A DNA stretch of 39,652 bases, from positions 1 through 39,652 of the forward strand of contig USKU01000002.1 in NCBI GenBank assembly GCA_900555335.1, in the 5' to 3' direction. A program made the position numbers and the translations under genes. Positions 1 through 8,037 of this stretch are shown here, piece after piece. Source of the DNA: an uncultured Atopobium sp. GTDB taxonomy: Bacteria > Actinomycetota > Coriobacteriia > Coriobacteriales > Atopobiaceae. Each line of letters opens with the position of its first letter. The first letter of the stretch is position 1. The notes below the pieces were generated by a model. The model was not told the DNA's origin. It saw nothing but the letters and a program-made list of their open reading frames with translations, and did no database searches.

Positions 1-1
1 A

Positions 2-544
2 ACCGGCCTCTTTTTGGAGCGTCGCTTTAAAAAGAAGTGGTGGGACTATTCCATGTTTAAGTTCAACTTGCATGGTCGAATTTGTCCCCAGGCCAGCGCG
101 GTATTTGGTGCGTTTTCTGTTACCTCAGTTTTTGTGCTAGTCCCAACGATGCTTAATATTTTGATGATTTTCTCCAAGCATACTGTCTCGGTTGTGGCGT
201 TTATTGTGGTTACGCTCTATTTCTTGGATACGGTAGCCAGCCTTCTTTGGAATGGACCAACCACTCATCACAAAGTTGAAGCCGCAGCTCAAGATGCATC
301 AATGAAGGTTGAAGAAGCCGCACAGAATGCGTCACAGAAAGTAAGCGCTGCAGCGCAAAACGCATCGCAGAAAGCAAACGCAGCAGCTCAAAAGGCAAAT
401 GCGGCGGCCCAGAATGCAACTCTTATTGCTACCCAAAAGGCTCAACAGGTTTCGCAAAAAGTCCAGGTAACTAAGCAGAAACTTGACGATACCACGCAAA
501 AAGTCAGAGACCGCTTGCCGGGTTCGTTCCCATGGGACAACTAG
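2..544 (+). CDS. CmpB-like putative ABC-transporter type membrane protein, 3' part
   Basis: Partial gene: the frame is open to the window edge, so the N-terminus lies upstream. The visible start (TGLFLERRFKKKWWDYS, then FNLHGRICPQAS) matches the conserved segment of the CmpB family (putative ABC-transporter type IV, PF06541), in which a Trp-Trp-Asp-Tyr-Ser motif precedes a loop and two membrane helices. Two hydrophobic segments follow (about visible residues 35-60 and 62-80). The last 90 residues are a soluble tail of degenerate 7-11-residue repeats rich in Ala, Gln, Asn and Lys (AAQNASQKV type), like an amphipathic coiled coil. The family is usually only membrane-embedded, so this tail is an odd addition. 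Its biochemical role is unknown; the ABC name is historical. The TTG at 14 is not a real start because homology continues upstream of it. Confidence 0.8.
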   Translation, partial: TGLFLERRFKKKWWDYSMFKFNLHGRICPQASAVFGAFSVTSVFVLVPTMLNILMIFSKHTVSVVAFIVVTLYFLDTVASLLWNGPTTHHKVEAAAQDASMKVEEAAQNASQKVSAAAQNASQKANAAAQKANAAAQNATLIATQKAQQVSQKVQVTKQKLDDTTQKVRDRLPGSFPWDN

Positions 545-546
545 AC

Positions 547-559
547 GGGTTTCTCGACA
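547..559 (+). repeat. Near-match copy of the GGGTTTCTCGCCA word
   Basis: Reads GGGTTTCTCGACA, one mismatch from the 13-base word found exactly at 1839, 8282, 30458 and 37621. It lies just past the stop codon of the CmpB-like gene. Confidence 0.5.
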
Positions 560-603
560 TATTGTAATACCTCAGCAAACACTGATTTCGAGTTTGGATT
601 TGT

Positions 604-1320
604 ATGTACACCATTGAAAGTAGAGTTAGATATAGCGAGTGTGATGAGACCGGAAAGCTTTCCCTGGTAGGCGTTATGAACTACCTGCAGGATTGCTCGA
701 CGTTCCACTCAGAAGATATTGGCCGCGGCTTTAAACAGCTGACCAGCGAGGGATACGCATGGGTCCTAGCAACGTGGCAAATCCAAGTTGACCGTCTTCC
801 CCAGTTTGGCGAGAAGATCTGCGTAGGTACCTGGTCGTATCAGATGAAGGGTCTTCAAGCATCTAGGTCGTTTGTTATTAATGATGCTAGCGGCGCGACT
901 ATCGTAAAAGCGGACTCTACCTGGTATTTGATGAACATTAAAGAAGGCAAGGCGGCTCGCGTTCCAGAGAGCGAGAGCGTCTACATTACCGGCGAGCCTC
1001 GCGTAGATTTGCCACCAACTCCTCGCAAAATTGCACTTGAGGGAAATGCTGTTGATGGTCCAGCCATTCTTGTTTCTCAGCAGCACCTGGATACAAACAA
1101 GCACGTCAACAATGCTCAGTACGTGCTCATGGCTGTCGACACGCTTGTGGCCCTTGGCTATTCTCACAAGCTGCGCCGCATTGTGGTTCAGTACAGAAGT
1201 CAGGCACGCTTGGGCGACACCATTACTCCCCAGGTATACACCGATGAGACGGGTTTCTCGGTAGTGCTCAAAGATGCCGAGAGTTCCACCGTTTTTGCAA
1301 CAGTCAGGCTGGAGGGATAA
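604..1320 (+). CDS. Acyl-ACP thioesterase
   Basis: 238 residues. Hydrolyses fatty acyl-ACP to free fatty acid and ACP in the cytoplasm; the family is PF01643 (acyl-ACP thioesterase, two hotdog domains). The first hotdog is seen in the N-terminal SRVRYSECDETGKLSLVGVM segment. The second carries DTNKHVNNAQY (about residues 161-171), the Asn-x-His-x-Asn-Asn motif with the catalytic Asn/His of the family. The length fits bacterial members (about 240). The start is the ATG at 604; the ribosome site before it is weak. The Nudix gene starts 1 base past the stop, so the two are probably co-transcribed. Bacterial members may help recycle acyl-ACP or supply free acids for membrane lipids; the physiological role here is inference. 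Confidence 0.9.
   Translation: MYTIESRVRYSECDETGKLSLVGVMNYLQDCSTFHSEDIGRGFKQLTSEGYAWVLATWQIQVDRLPQFGEKICVGTWSYQMKGLQASRSFVINDASGATIVKADSTWYLMNIKEGKAARVPESESVYITGEPRVDLPPTPRKIALEGNAVDGPAILVSQQHLDTNKHVNNAQYVLMAVDTLVALGYSHKLRRIVVQYRSQARLGDTITPQVYTDETGFSVVLKDAESSTVFATVRLEG
1251..1263 (+). repeat. Near-match copy of the GGGTTTCTCGCCA word (coding)
   Basis: Reads GGGTTTCTCGGTA, matching the first ten bases of the 13-base word. It lies near the 3' end of the thioesterase gene. The preceding bases GAC are shared with the copy at 547. Confidence 0.4.
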
Positions 1321-1321
1321 C

Positions 1322-1753
1322 ATGGCCGAGGCCAAAACAGTCAATGTAGCTGCAGCTATCTTCTATAAAGACAACAAAATTCTTGCCGCTTGTAGAGCTG
1401 ATGCGGATAATGCTGGCTTCTGGGAGTTTCCTGGCGGAAAAGTTGAGGCTGGAGAAACCTCAGAGCAGGCGCTGCGTCGAGAAATTCAGGAAGAGCTGCA
1501 CTGTAGCGTGCAGGCAGCGTTTTTCTATGACACGGTAGCTTACTCCTACCCCACCTTTGACCTGCATATGGATTGTTATATCTGCACGCTGGGCGAGTCT
1601 GAGGAGCCTATCGCGGATCCAGAGATTCACTCGGAGCTTCGATGGCTTGCCCAAAACGAGCTGCTCGACGTGCAGTGGCTTCCTGCGGACATTGAGCTCA
1701 TCAAGCAGCTTGGCACGTTCTGGAACGACATCTTTGCGTCGCAGCACCTGTAG
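1322..1753 (+). CDS. Nudix (MutT-like) hydrolase
   Basis: 143 residues. Nudix hydrolases cleave nucleoside diphosphate-X substrates; the closest resemblance is to MutT/NudG-type enzymes that cleanse damaged (deoxy)nucleoside triphosphates. The Nudix box runs over about residues 39-61: GGKVEAGE, then REIQEEL with the metal-binding glutamates. The usual Gly after EEL is His here (EELHC). WEFPGGKVE just before the box is typical of MutT. A longer frame from 1274 exists, but the ATG at 1322, one base after the thioesterase stop, gives the normal family N-terminus (KTVNVAAAIFYKDNKILAA). Substrate cannot be read from the sequence. Confidence 0.9.
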   Translation: MAEAKTVNVAAAIFYKDNKILAACRADADNAGFWEFPGGKVEAGETSEQALRREIQEELHCSVQAAFFYDTVAYSYPTFDLHMDCYICTLGESEEPIADPEIHSELRWLAQNELLDVQWLPADIELIKQLGTFWNDIFASQHL

Positions 1754-1838
1754 GAGCTACGGGTGTAAGCGAGCTGCAGGCGCGAACAAGTCGTCGTGTT
1801 CAAAATACTTTGCAGAGAATGTGGAGTGACAAAAAGAG

Positions 1839-1851
1839 GGGTTTCTCGCCA
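1839..1851 (+). repeat. Exact copy of the GGGTTTCTCGCCA word
   Basis: Exact 13-base match in the intergenic gap between the Nudix gene and the small membrane protein. Other exact copies are at 8282, 30458 and 37621. Confidence 0.6.
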
Positions 1852-1908
1852 TGAAATCCTTGGGCGACGACGGGTATCATCAAAGTATAAGCGTTTGATT
1901 GAGGATTG

Positions 1909-2157
1909 ATGGCAAAGAAAGACGACAACCAAGATACCAGGCACAACAGGCATGAATTTGGCGGCGAGGGCCCTGACTTTGACCCAAACGATCCGTCGCA
2001 GATGCCTGATGGCTCTCCTTTTCCTGCGGGCTTGCTATTTTTTATAGTTATTATGCTGCTCTCGGGACTGGGACGTTCTTGTGTTTCGAGCAATCAGACT
2101 TCCTCAAGCCCGCTTTTTGGGGACCCCTACAGCGCTTATACTGACAGCAACTGGTAA
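1909..2157 (+). CDS. Small single-span membrane protein, unknown function
   Basis: 82 residues. Not recognised as a named family. The first 45 residues are polar and charged (KKDD, DFDPND, PDGSPFP). A single hydrophobic segment follows (AGLLFFIVIMLLSGLG, about residues 41-56), then a short Ser/Thr-rich tail with one Cys. This fits a bitopic protein with a cytoplasmic N-terminus. The start is the ATG at 1909, with GAGGA a few bases upstream. The gene stands alone before thyA, with 78 bases between them. Confidence 0.6.
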   Translation: MAKKDDNQDTRHNRHEFGGEGPDFDPNDPSQMPDGSPFPAGLLFFIVIMLLSGLGRSCVSSNQTSSSPLFGDPYSAYTDSNW

Positions 2158-2235
2158 TGTACTTGGAAAAGACTTGCTATACGTACAACTAGCAGGTGTT
2201 TATTCCATTTTGAACGGTATTTTGAAGGATTGAAT

Positions 2236-3084
2236 ATGAGCAAAGCAGATCGCATTTTTATTGATATGTGTTCCGACATTATTGAAAACGGCACCACCAC
2301 CGAGGGCGAGAAGGTCCGTCCTACCTGGGAAGATGGTACCTCTGCATACACAATCAAGAAGTTTGGCGTCTGCAATCGCTATGATTTGCGTGAGGAGTTT
2401 CCTGCGCTGACGCTTCGCCGCACTGCGCTCAAGAGCGCCATGGACGAGGTTCTGTGGATTTACCAGAAGAAGTCCAACAACGTTAACGATCTTAACTCAC
2501 ACATCTGGGATTCATGGGCTGATGAGTCTGGCTCCATTGGCAAGGCTTACGGTTATCAGGTTGGACAGGTTTCTCACTACTCCGATGGCGACTATGACCA
2601 GATGGATCGCGTGCTCAAGGACCTCAAAGAGAATCCATTCAGCCGTCGTATTATGACCAACCTGTATACCTTTGCCGACCTCTCTGAGATGAACCTCTAC
2701 CCTTGCGCATTCAACGCAATCTATAACGTTACTCAGGAGCCAGGCAAAGACAAGCCAACGCTTAACCTGTTGCTTGTTCAGCGTAGTCAGGACATTCTTG
2801 CTGCTAACAACTGGAATGTTTGCCAGTACGCAATCCTGTTGATGATGGTTGCGCAGGTCAGCGGCATGGAAGCTGGCGAGCTGGTTCACATGATTGCCGA
2901 CGCTCACATTTACGATCGTCACGTGGATATTGTTAAAGAATTGATTTCTCGCCCAACCTTTGATGCACCAAAGGTGAGCCTGAACCCTAATGTCACCAAC
3001 TTCTACGACTTCACTACTGACGACCTCATTGTCGAAGATTATCAGCACGGTCCTCAGGTTAAAAACATTCCGATCGCTGTTTAA
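2236..3084 (+). CDS. thyA: Thymidylate synthase
   Basis: 282 residues. Converts dUMP plus 5,10-methylene-THF to dTMP plus dihydrofolate. The catalytic Cys is in NLYPCAFNAIYNV. The nucleotide-binding segment reads QRSQDILAANNWNVCQYA and the dUMP-contact segment reads ADAHIYDRH. The common PCH and LGLPFN forms are replaced by PCA and AANNWN, which I associate with the divergent clostridial-type ThyA branch rather than with inactivation. AAGGA at 2225-2229 sits 6 bases before the ATG at 2236, so the in-frame TTG at 2230 is not the start. FolA follows about 150 bases downstream and recycles the dihydrofolate product. Confidence 0.97.
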   Translation: MSKADRIFIDMCSDIIENGTTTEGEKVRPTWEDGTSAYTIKKFGVCNRYDLREEFPALTLRRTALKSAMDEVLWIYQKKSNNVNDLNSHIWDSWADESGSIGKAYGYQVGQVSHYSDGDYDQMDRVLKDLKENPFSRRIMTNLYTFADLSEMNLYPCAFNAIYNVTQEPGKDKPTLNLLLVQRSQDILAANNWNVCQYAILLMMVAQVSGMEAGELVHMIADAHIYDRHVDIVKELISRPTFDAPKVSLNPNVTNFYDFTTDDLIVEDYQHGPQVKNIPIAV

Positions 3085-3233
3085 ACGCAGCTGCTGCGGA
3101 CGCGGTTGACGCAGACGCGGCTAGCGCGGCAGACACGCCCAATCGGACATGACCGGTACAGCCGGTATGCCCGAGCGGACGCTCAAGCTAAGACCATCAT
3201 TTCATTTAAGACGATACTTGCCAGGAGAACCAC

Positions 3234-3722
3234 ATGAACGCAATTGTTTCTGTAACACACGATTGGGGCATCGGATGCGACGGGGACCTTCTCATCCCCA
3301 ACAAGGCCGACATGAAGTATTTTGTCGAGCATACGCGCGGTTGCACAGTTGTCATGGGCAGAAAGACGCTGGAGAGCTTCCCTGGCGGACCGCTTAAAGG
3401 TCGCCGCAACATCGTCATCTCTAGAAACGCCGATTACCAGGTCGAAGGCGTTGAGGTTGTGTCGTCGGCAGAGGAAGCACTTCGTTTAGTTGAGGATGAA
3501 GCTCCCGAGAAGGTCTGGCTTATTGGTGGAGCTTCGATTTACCGCACCCTTCTCGACAAGTGCTCTTACGCGTACGTGACAAAACACGACACCGTAGTTG
3601 ACGCGGACACATACTTCCCCAACCTGGATGAAGACCCTGCGTGGGAAGTTTGTAACGAGGAAGACGGCGGCGTGACTCCGGAAGGCATCGCTTTCAAGTT
3701 TGTTACCTACAAGCACGTTTAA
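3234..3722 (+). CDS. folA: Dihydrofolate reductase
   Basis: 162 residues, the normal length for bacterial DHFR. Reduces dihydrofolate to tetrahydrofolate with NADPH. Visible motifs: the WGIGCDGDLL loop, the substrate-binding acidic residue in NKADMKYF, the MGRKTLESFPGGPLKGRRNIVISR cofactor and p-aminobenzoyl-glutamate region (described in parts), and WLIGGASIYRTLL for NADPH. CAGGAGA lies just before the ATG at 3234. It pairs functionally with thyA upstream. A Rho-independent terminator follows at 3831. Confidence 0.97.
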   Translation: MNAIVSVTHDWGIGCDGDLLIPNKADMKYFVEHTRGCTVVMGRKTLESFPGGPLKGRRNIVISRNADYQVEGVEVVSSAEEALRLVEDEAPEKVWLIGGASIYRTLLDKCSYAYVTKHDTVVDADTYFPNLDEDPAWEVCNEEDGGVTPEGIAFKFVTYKHV

Positions 3723-3830
3723 CTGGTGTGCGCGATCTACAAGGCCGTTCAGTCTCTGCGCGTTCAATCGTATGAATTTCATGTTGATTGGTCGAAACGT
3801 TTCATAGACTCTTTGATTTAGTTTTTATCT

Positions 3831-3874
3831 AAGTCCTCTTTTACCTGCATGTATGAGGGGACTTTTCTTGTTTT
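3831..3874 (+). terminator. Rho-independent terminator after folA
   Basis: The 8-bp stem AAGTCCTC (3831-3838) pairs with GAGGGACTT-like sequence ending at 3864, with one G-U pair. A T-rich stretch (TTCTTGTTTT) follows. It closes the thyA-folA unit. Confidence 0.6.
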
Positions 3875-3964
3875 GGAAGATTCGAGTTAAAGGGCTGGCA
3901 AACAACCGACAGATTGCTGAAAAATCGTGCTGGTATATTCGTTTCTCATTCTAAGGAGGAGCGG

Positions 3965-5008
3965 ATGGATATTATTTTCTCGCATGAAACTGCACTACAA
4001 ATCTGCGCACAACTTAAGACACGCAGAAATGATGATGTTCTTTTGCAACGGACAACGAGGGATTTGCGCGCAACATATTCTGCGTGTTCAGATGAGGTGT
4101 ATGAAGAAAAACTCCGATTTCTTAAGAAAGAATATGGCATAGTCTTGTCTAAAACCACTCATGAAATACTCAGAGACAATTTAAGGACTAGATTTTCTGA
4201 AACGCGAGTATCACACCAGTTCAAATGTCTTTTGCCGGCAGGCTCCCTTATTGATCTGGGGCAGAATATTTATTGTGTTACGCCTTCCCTAGCTGTTTGC
4301 TTACTCTCTAGGAATAAAAGTCCTCTTCATCAGATTGTGCTTGCGAATTTACTGATGGCCAGTTATGGTCATCTCCCAAACGGTGAGCTCTGCGAATTTG
4401 ATACGTCGTTGGTTGCTCCGAACGAAATTGCGTCTCTATTGAATGCGCTTGAACCTTATTCTCCTGGATTACATGTCACACAAAAGAATATGCGCTTTTT
4501 CTTTTCTGATGCAGCCTCTCCCATGGAAGTAAAGATGGCAATTAGATCTGCTCTCCCATATTGTGAAGGTGGTTTCAATCAAACGCCAATTGCGTTGAAT
4601 AAATCGTATGTAATAAAAGACCAAATAAACCCAGGGATACCAGCAAAAGAACGAAAGCTTGATTTGATGTTCGGGAAGATGTCTAAATCAAATTTGTCTG
4701 GATTAAATTTAGTGGCTATCGAATATAACGGTGCGTATCATGATGACTTCTACCAGCAAAGAAAAGATAATCAAAGAACTAACGAACTGAACTCAGTGAG
4801 TATTAAAGAGTACTTTGTAAATGCGGATATCTACAGGAATCAGCTGGCAATGCAAAATATGTTCCTGAGCATTAAAAAAGACTTGGGAGACAGCAATCTG
4901 TACCGGATCAAGCAGACGCTGCGCCAGTATTCTCATGAGCAATTCATTTTGATGAATAAACTTGACTCAATATACAGATTTATGAATGAACTAATATATA
5001 AAGTTTAA
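3965..5008 (+). CDS. DUF559-like PD-(D/E)XK domain protein
   Basis: 347 residues; exact function unknown. The C-terminal half carries an ordered set of motifs like those of DUF559/Vsr-fold nucleases: KLDLMF (Asp), VAIEYNGAYHDD (Glu, His), RKDNQRTNELN and then VNADIYRN. The usual catalytic Lys position of E-x-K is Asn here (EYN), as in several DUF559 members that use other residues. The middle (IYCVTPSLAVCLLS..., then SYGHLP) resembles the region before this domain in proteins I recall from other Coriobacteriia, where they occur as multiple paralogues. AAGGAGG at 3953-3959 fixes the ATG at 3965 over the longer frame from 3914. The gene is AT-richer than its neighbours and is followed by an inverted-repeat element, which suggests mobility or recent acquisition. 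Confidence 0.55.
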   Translation: MDIIFSHETALQICAQLKTRRNDDVLLQRTTRDLRATYSACSDEVYEEKLRFLKKEYGIVLSKTTHEILRDNLRTRFSETRVSHQFKCLLPAGSLIDLGQNIYCVTPSLAVCLLSRNKSPLHQIVLANLLMASYGHLPNGELCEFDTSLVAPNEIASLLNALEPYSPGLHVTQKNMRFFFSDAASPMEVKMAIRSALPYCEGGFNQTPIALNKSYVIKDQINPGIPAKERKLDLMFGKMSKSNLSGLNLVAIEYNGAYHDDFYQQRKDNQRTNELNSVSIKEYFVNADIYRNQLAMQNMFLSIKKDLGDSNLYRIKQTLRQYSHEQFILMNKLDSIYRFMNELIYKV

Positions 5009-5023
5009 CTATCCCTAAATTGC

Positions 5024-5158
5024 CCTATGTGACAACACAGCAAAGTCAGATAATCTGCAAAATTCGATGTCAATAGCACATCAAATGAAGATATTCTGCA
5101 CTAAACACGCATTTTTGGAGCAATGTATAGCCTTTTTTGACAGATTATGTGACATAGG
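5024..5158. repeat. Small element with imperfect terminal inverted repeats (MITE-like)
   Basis: The left arm has CCTATGTGACA (5024-5034) and ATAATCTGCAAAA (5050-5062). The right arm, read in reverse complement, has CCTATGTCACA (from 5158) and ATAATCTGTCAAAA. The two sub-blocks occur in the same order on both arms, with a spacer insertion on the left. The interior is AT-rich and non-coding. The minus-strand interior shares short blocks with 39570-39600. Confidence 0.45.
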
Positions 5159-5231
5159 TGTGTTTTGTGAATCTGTAATCGTAGGTCCAATTAAATTTGC
5201 CCCTCGGGCGATTAGGTAGAAGGTTTAGAAA

Positions 5232-5280
5232 GCCAACAAAAGAGCCGGTTACCTGGGTTTTAGGTAACCGGCTCTTGCTT
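5232..5280 (-). terminator. Strong terminator after adhE
   Basis: A perfect 14-bp stem, AGAGCCGGTTACCT (5241-5254) with its complement (5262-5275) and a 7-base loop. On the minus strand it is followed by TTTTGTT, so it mainly serves adhE. Confidence 0.85.
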
Positions 5281-5351
5281 TGTGCTTTACGCGCTTCGTG
5301 GTGGGCGCTCCGGGGTGGACGTGCTAGCGACGCGGCGCGCGGGTGCGAGGA

Positions 5352-7970
5352 TTAGTCCTCGTAGAAGCCTGGCTCACGACCGTAGTAAGCATCCAGATAG
5401 AGCTCGCGAAGCTCGGAAACAAGTGGATAGCGTGGGTTTGCGCCAGTGCACTGGTCATCGAATGCCTGCTCAGACATCTCGTCAAGGGTATCGAGGAAGT
5501 ACTTCTCATCTACGCCGTAGTCCTTGATGGTCTCCTTGACGCCGATGTATGCCTTGAGCTCCTCAATCTTCTTGACGAAGTTCTCAAAGACCTCACGGTC
5601 ATCCTTGCCGGTAACACCGCAGAAACGACCTGCCTCAGCGTAACGTGCGAGGGTATGTGGGTGATCATACTGTGGGAAGGTACCCATCTTTGTTGGACGC
5701 TCAGCTGCGTTGTAGCGCATAACGCGAGTAAGGATAACTGCGTTTGCCCAACCGTGTGGAATGTGGTGGAAAGCGCCCAGCTTGTGAGCCATAGAGTGGT
5801 TGATGCCGAGGAATGCATTAGCAAATGCAAGACCACCCAGGCAGGAAGCATTTGCCATGTGATCGCGTGCCTCGACATCGTTTGGATTGTCATAAGCACG
5901 TGGCAGATACTCAAAGACCAGCTTCATGCCGCGAAGAGCCATGCCATCTGTGTAGTCAGATGCCATCATGGAGACAAATGCCTCGAGGCAGTGAGTAAGA
6001 ACGTCGATACCAGAAGCAGAGGTCAGGCCCTTAGGCTGGCTCATCATGTTGTCGGTATCAACGATTGCCATGTTAGGCAGCAACTCGTAGTCTGCAAGTG
6101 GGTACTTAACGCCGTTGTCAGCATCAGTGATGATGGCAAATGGAGTTACCTCGGAACCAGTACCAGAAGAAGTTGGAATAGCAACGAAGAATGCCTTGTT
6201 GCCCATCTTAGGATAGTTGTAGACACGCTTGCGGATATCCAAGAAGTCCGCTGCCATGTCCTCAAACTTCTCCTCTGGGTTCTCGTACATGGACCACATG
6301 ATCTTACCTGCGTCCATAGCAGAACCGCCGCCGATTGCGATGATGCAGTCTGGCTCGAAGGAGCGAATGCGAGCTACACCCTCAAGAGCGCACTGAAGGG
6401 TTGGATCTGGAGCAACATCCCAGAATGAAGAGTGAACGATGCCCAGGGAATCCAGGGTCTCCTCGATAGTCTTGGTGAAGCCACTCTTGTATAGGAACTG
6501 GTCTGTGACAATGAAGACGCGCTTCTTGTTGTAGACCTCTTTGAGCTCACGGAGAGCAAGAGGCATGCAGCCCCTCTTGAAGTAGACCTTCTCAGGTACA
6601 CGAAGCCAAAGCATATTCTCTTGCCTCTCTGCAACAGACTTGTAGTTAAGCAGGTGCTGTGGGCCAACGTTGCCGGAAACGGAGTTGCCGCCCCAGCTGC
6701 CGCAGCCAAGGGTTAGGGATGGAGCCATCTTGAAGTTGTAGAGGTCTCCAATACCACCCTGAGAGGAAGGAGTATTGATCAGGATACGGCAGGTCTTCAT
6801 TGCCTCCTGATGCTTAGCAATCTTCTCTTTCTCGTTGATGTTAACGTAAAGAGAGCTGGTATGGCCATAGCCACCATCAGCAACAAGACGCTCAGCCTTA
6901 GCAATAGCCTCGTCAAAGTTCTTTGCACGATACATACCAAGAACTGGAGAAAGCTTCTCGTGAGCCATCTCCTCTGAAGGCTCAACGGAGGTTACCTCAC
7001 CAATAAGAACCTTGGTCTTCTCTGGAACCTCAACACCTGCGGTCTTTGCAATAAAGTAAGCAGACTTACCAACAATACCTGCATTAACAGCGCCGTTGAC
7101 AATGACAGTCTTACGGACAGCGTCAAGCTCTTTACCCTGCAGGAAGTAGCAGCCGCGATCAGCGAACTCCTTCTTGACCTGGTCATAAACGCTATCAAGA
7201 ACGGTAACAGACTGCTCGGAAGCGCAGATCATACCGTTATCGAAGGTCTTGGAGTGAATGATGGAGCTAACCGCAAGCTTAATGTCAGCGGTATCGTCGA
7301 TGATAGCAGGAGTGTTACCAGGACCAACGCCCAAAGCAGGCTTACCGGAAGAGTAAGCTGCGTTAACCATACCTGGACCACCGGTTGCCAGGATGATATC
7401 AGCGTTGCTCATAACTGCTGCGGTCATATCAATGGTAGGAGCTGGTACCCAGTCGATAATACCCTTGGGGCAGCCGGCCTTCTCGGCAGCATCGCGAACA
7501 ATACGAGCGGCAGCAATGGTGCACTCTTTAGCGCGTGGGTGTGGGGAAATGATAATGGCGTTTCTTGTCTTCAGAGCAAGAAGTGTCTTAAAGATTGCAG
7601 TAGAAGTAGGGTTAGTAGTTGGAATAACTGCAGCTACGATACCCATTGGCTCGGCTACAACTCGATAACCTGCAGCTGGATCATCCTCTACAACACCACA
7701 AGTCTTCATATCCTTGTATTTGTTGTAAATATACTCTGCTGCGTAATGGTTCTTGATAACCTTGTCTTCCATTACACCCATGCCAGTTTCTTCAACTGCC
7801 ATGCGAGCAAGAGGGATACGATTTTTCTCGGCCGCAAGTGCAGCTTCATAGAAAATCTTATCGACCTGCTCCTGAGTGAATGTTGCAAACTCTGCCTGTG
7901 CCTCGCGCATCTCTTCGAGGCGCTTGAGCAAAGTATCAACATCCTCAATTTGAGTAGCCTTCTTTGCCAT
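5352..7970 (-). CDS. adhE: Bifunctional acetaldehyde-CoA/alcohol dehydrogenase
   Basis: 872 residues, full length for AdhE. Reduces acetyl-CoA to acetaldehyde and then ethanol, regenerating NAD+; the family forms cytoplasmic spirosome filaments. The N-terminal half is a CoA-acylating aldehyde dehydrogenase with its catalytic Cys in NGMICASEQS and NAD-site residues around LATGGPGMV. The C-terminal half is an iron-dependent alcohol dehydrogenase with GGGSAMDAGK and the metal-binding set DVLTHCLEAF, INHSMAHKLGAFHH and PHGWAN. AGAAGGGG lies before the ATG at 7970. It has its own extended -10 promoter at 8004-8012 and a strong terminator, so it is likely monocistronic. This is the main fermentative ethanol enzyme in the window. 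Confidence 0.98.
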   Translation of the reverse strand: MAKKATQIEDVDTLLKRLEEMREAQAEFATFTQEQVDKIFYEAALAAEKNRIPLARMAVEETGMGVMEDKVIKNHYAAEYIYNKYKDMKTCGVVEDDPAAGYRVVAEPMGIVAAVIPTTNPTSTAIFKTLLALKTRNAIIISPHPRAKECTIAAARIVRDAAEKAGCPKGIIDWVPAPTIDMTAAVMSNADIILATGGPGMVNAAYSSGKPALGVGPGNTPAIIDDTADIKLAVSSIIHSKTFDNGMICASEQSVTVLDSVYDQVKKEFADRGCYFLQGKELDAVRKTVIVNGAVNAGIVGKSAYFIAKTAGVEVPEKTKVLIGEVTSVEPSEEMAHEKLSPVLGMYRAKNFDEAIAKAERLVADGGYGHTSSLYVNINEKEKIAKHQEAMKTCRILINTPSSQGGIGDLYNFKMAPSLTLGCGSWGGNSVSGNVGPQHLLNYKSVAERQENMLWLRVPEKVYFKRGCMPLALRELKEVYNKKRVFIVTDQFLYKSGFTKTIEETLDSLGIVHSSFWDVAPDPTLQCALEGVARIRSFEPDCIIAIGGGSAMDAGKIMWSMYENPEEKFEDMAADFLDIRKRVYNYPKMGNKAFFVAIPTSSGTGSEVTPFAIITDADNGVKYPLADYELLPNMAIVDTDNMMSQPKGLTSASGIDVLTHCLEAFVSMMASDYTDGMALRGMKLVFEYLPRAYDNPNDVEARDHMANASCLGGLAFANAFLGINHSMAHKLGAFHHIPHGWANAVILTRVMRYNAAERPTKMGTFPQYDHPHTLARYAEAGRFCGVTGKDDREVFENFVKKIEELKAYIGVKETIKDYGVDEKYFLDTLDEMSEQAFDDQCTGANPRYPLVSELRELYLDAYYGREPGFYED

Positions 7971-8003
7971 AAAATCCCCTTCTATTTAGGAACATTAGTT
8001 CAA

Positions 8004-8018
8004 ATTATACCAAGGTAT
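8004..8018 (-). promoter_or_regulatory. adhE extended -10 promoter with overlapping inverted repeat
   Basis: On the minus strand TGGTATAAT (8004-8012) is a perfect extended -10 element about 34 bases before the adhE start codon. No good -35 is visible. ATACC-NN-GGTAT (8007-8018) overlaps it and could be an operator. It does not match the Rex consensus I know. Confidence 0.55.
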
Positions 8019-8037
8019 GCAAATCAAGTGCTTACCG

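Larger units (their letters stand above)
5009..5351. other. Gene-free gap with inverted-repeat element and terminator
   Basis: 343 bases with no supportable gene. It contains the inverted-repeat element at 5024-5158, a small GCCC/GGGC hairpin near 5200-5209, and the adhE terminator at 5241-5275. Confidence 0.6.

Noticed and set aside
5343..6428. Long plus-strand open frame (361 residues) antisense to adhE
   Set aside because: It lies wholly inside a confidently identified gene, its translation is Cys/Val/Leu-rich with no family motif, and it has no ribosome site. Similar long antisense frames in thrS, valS, fhs and carB come from the same codon bias.
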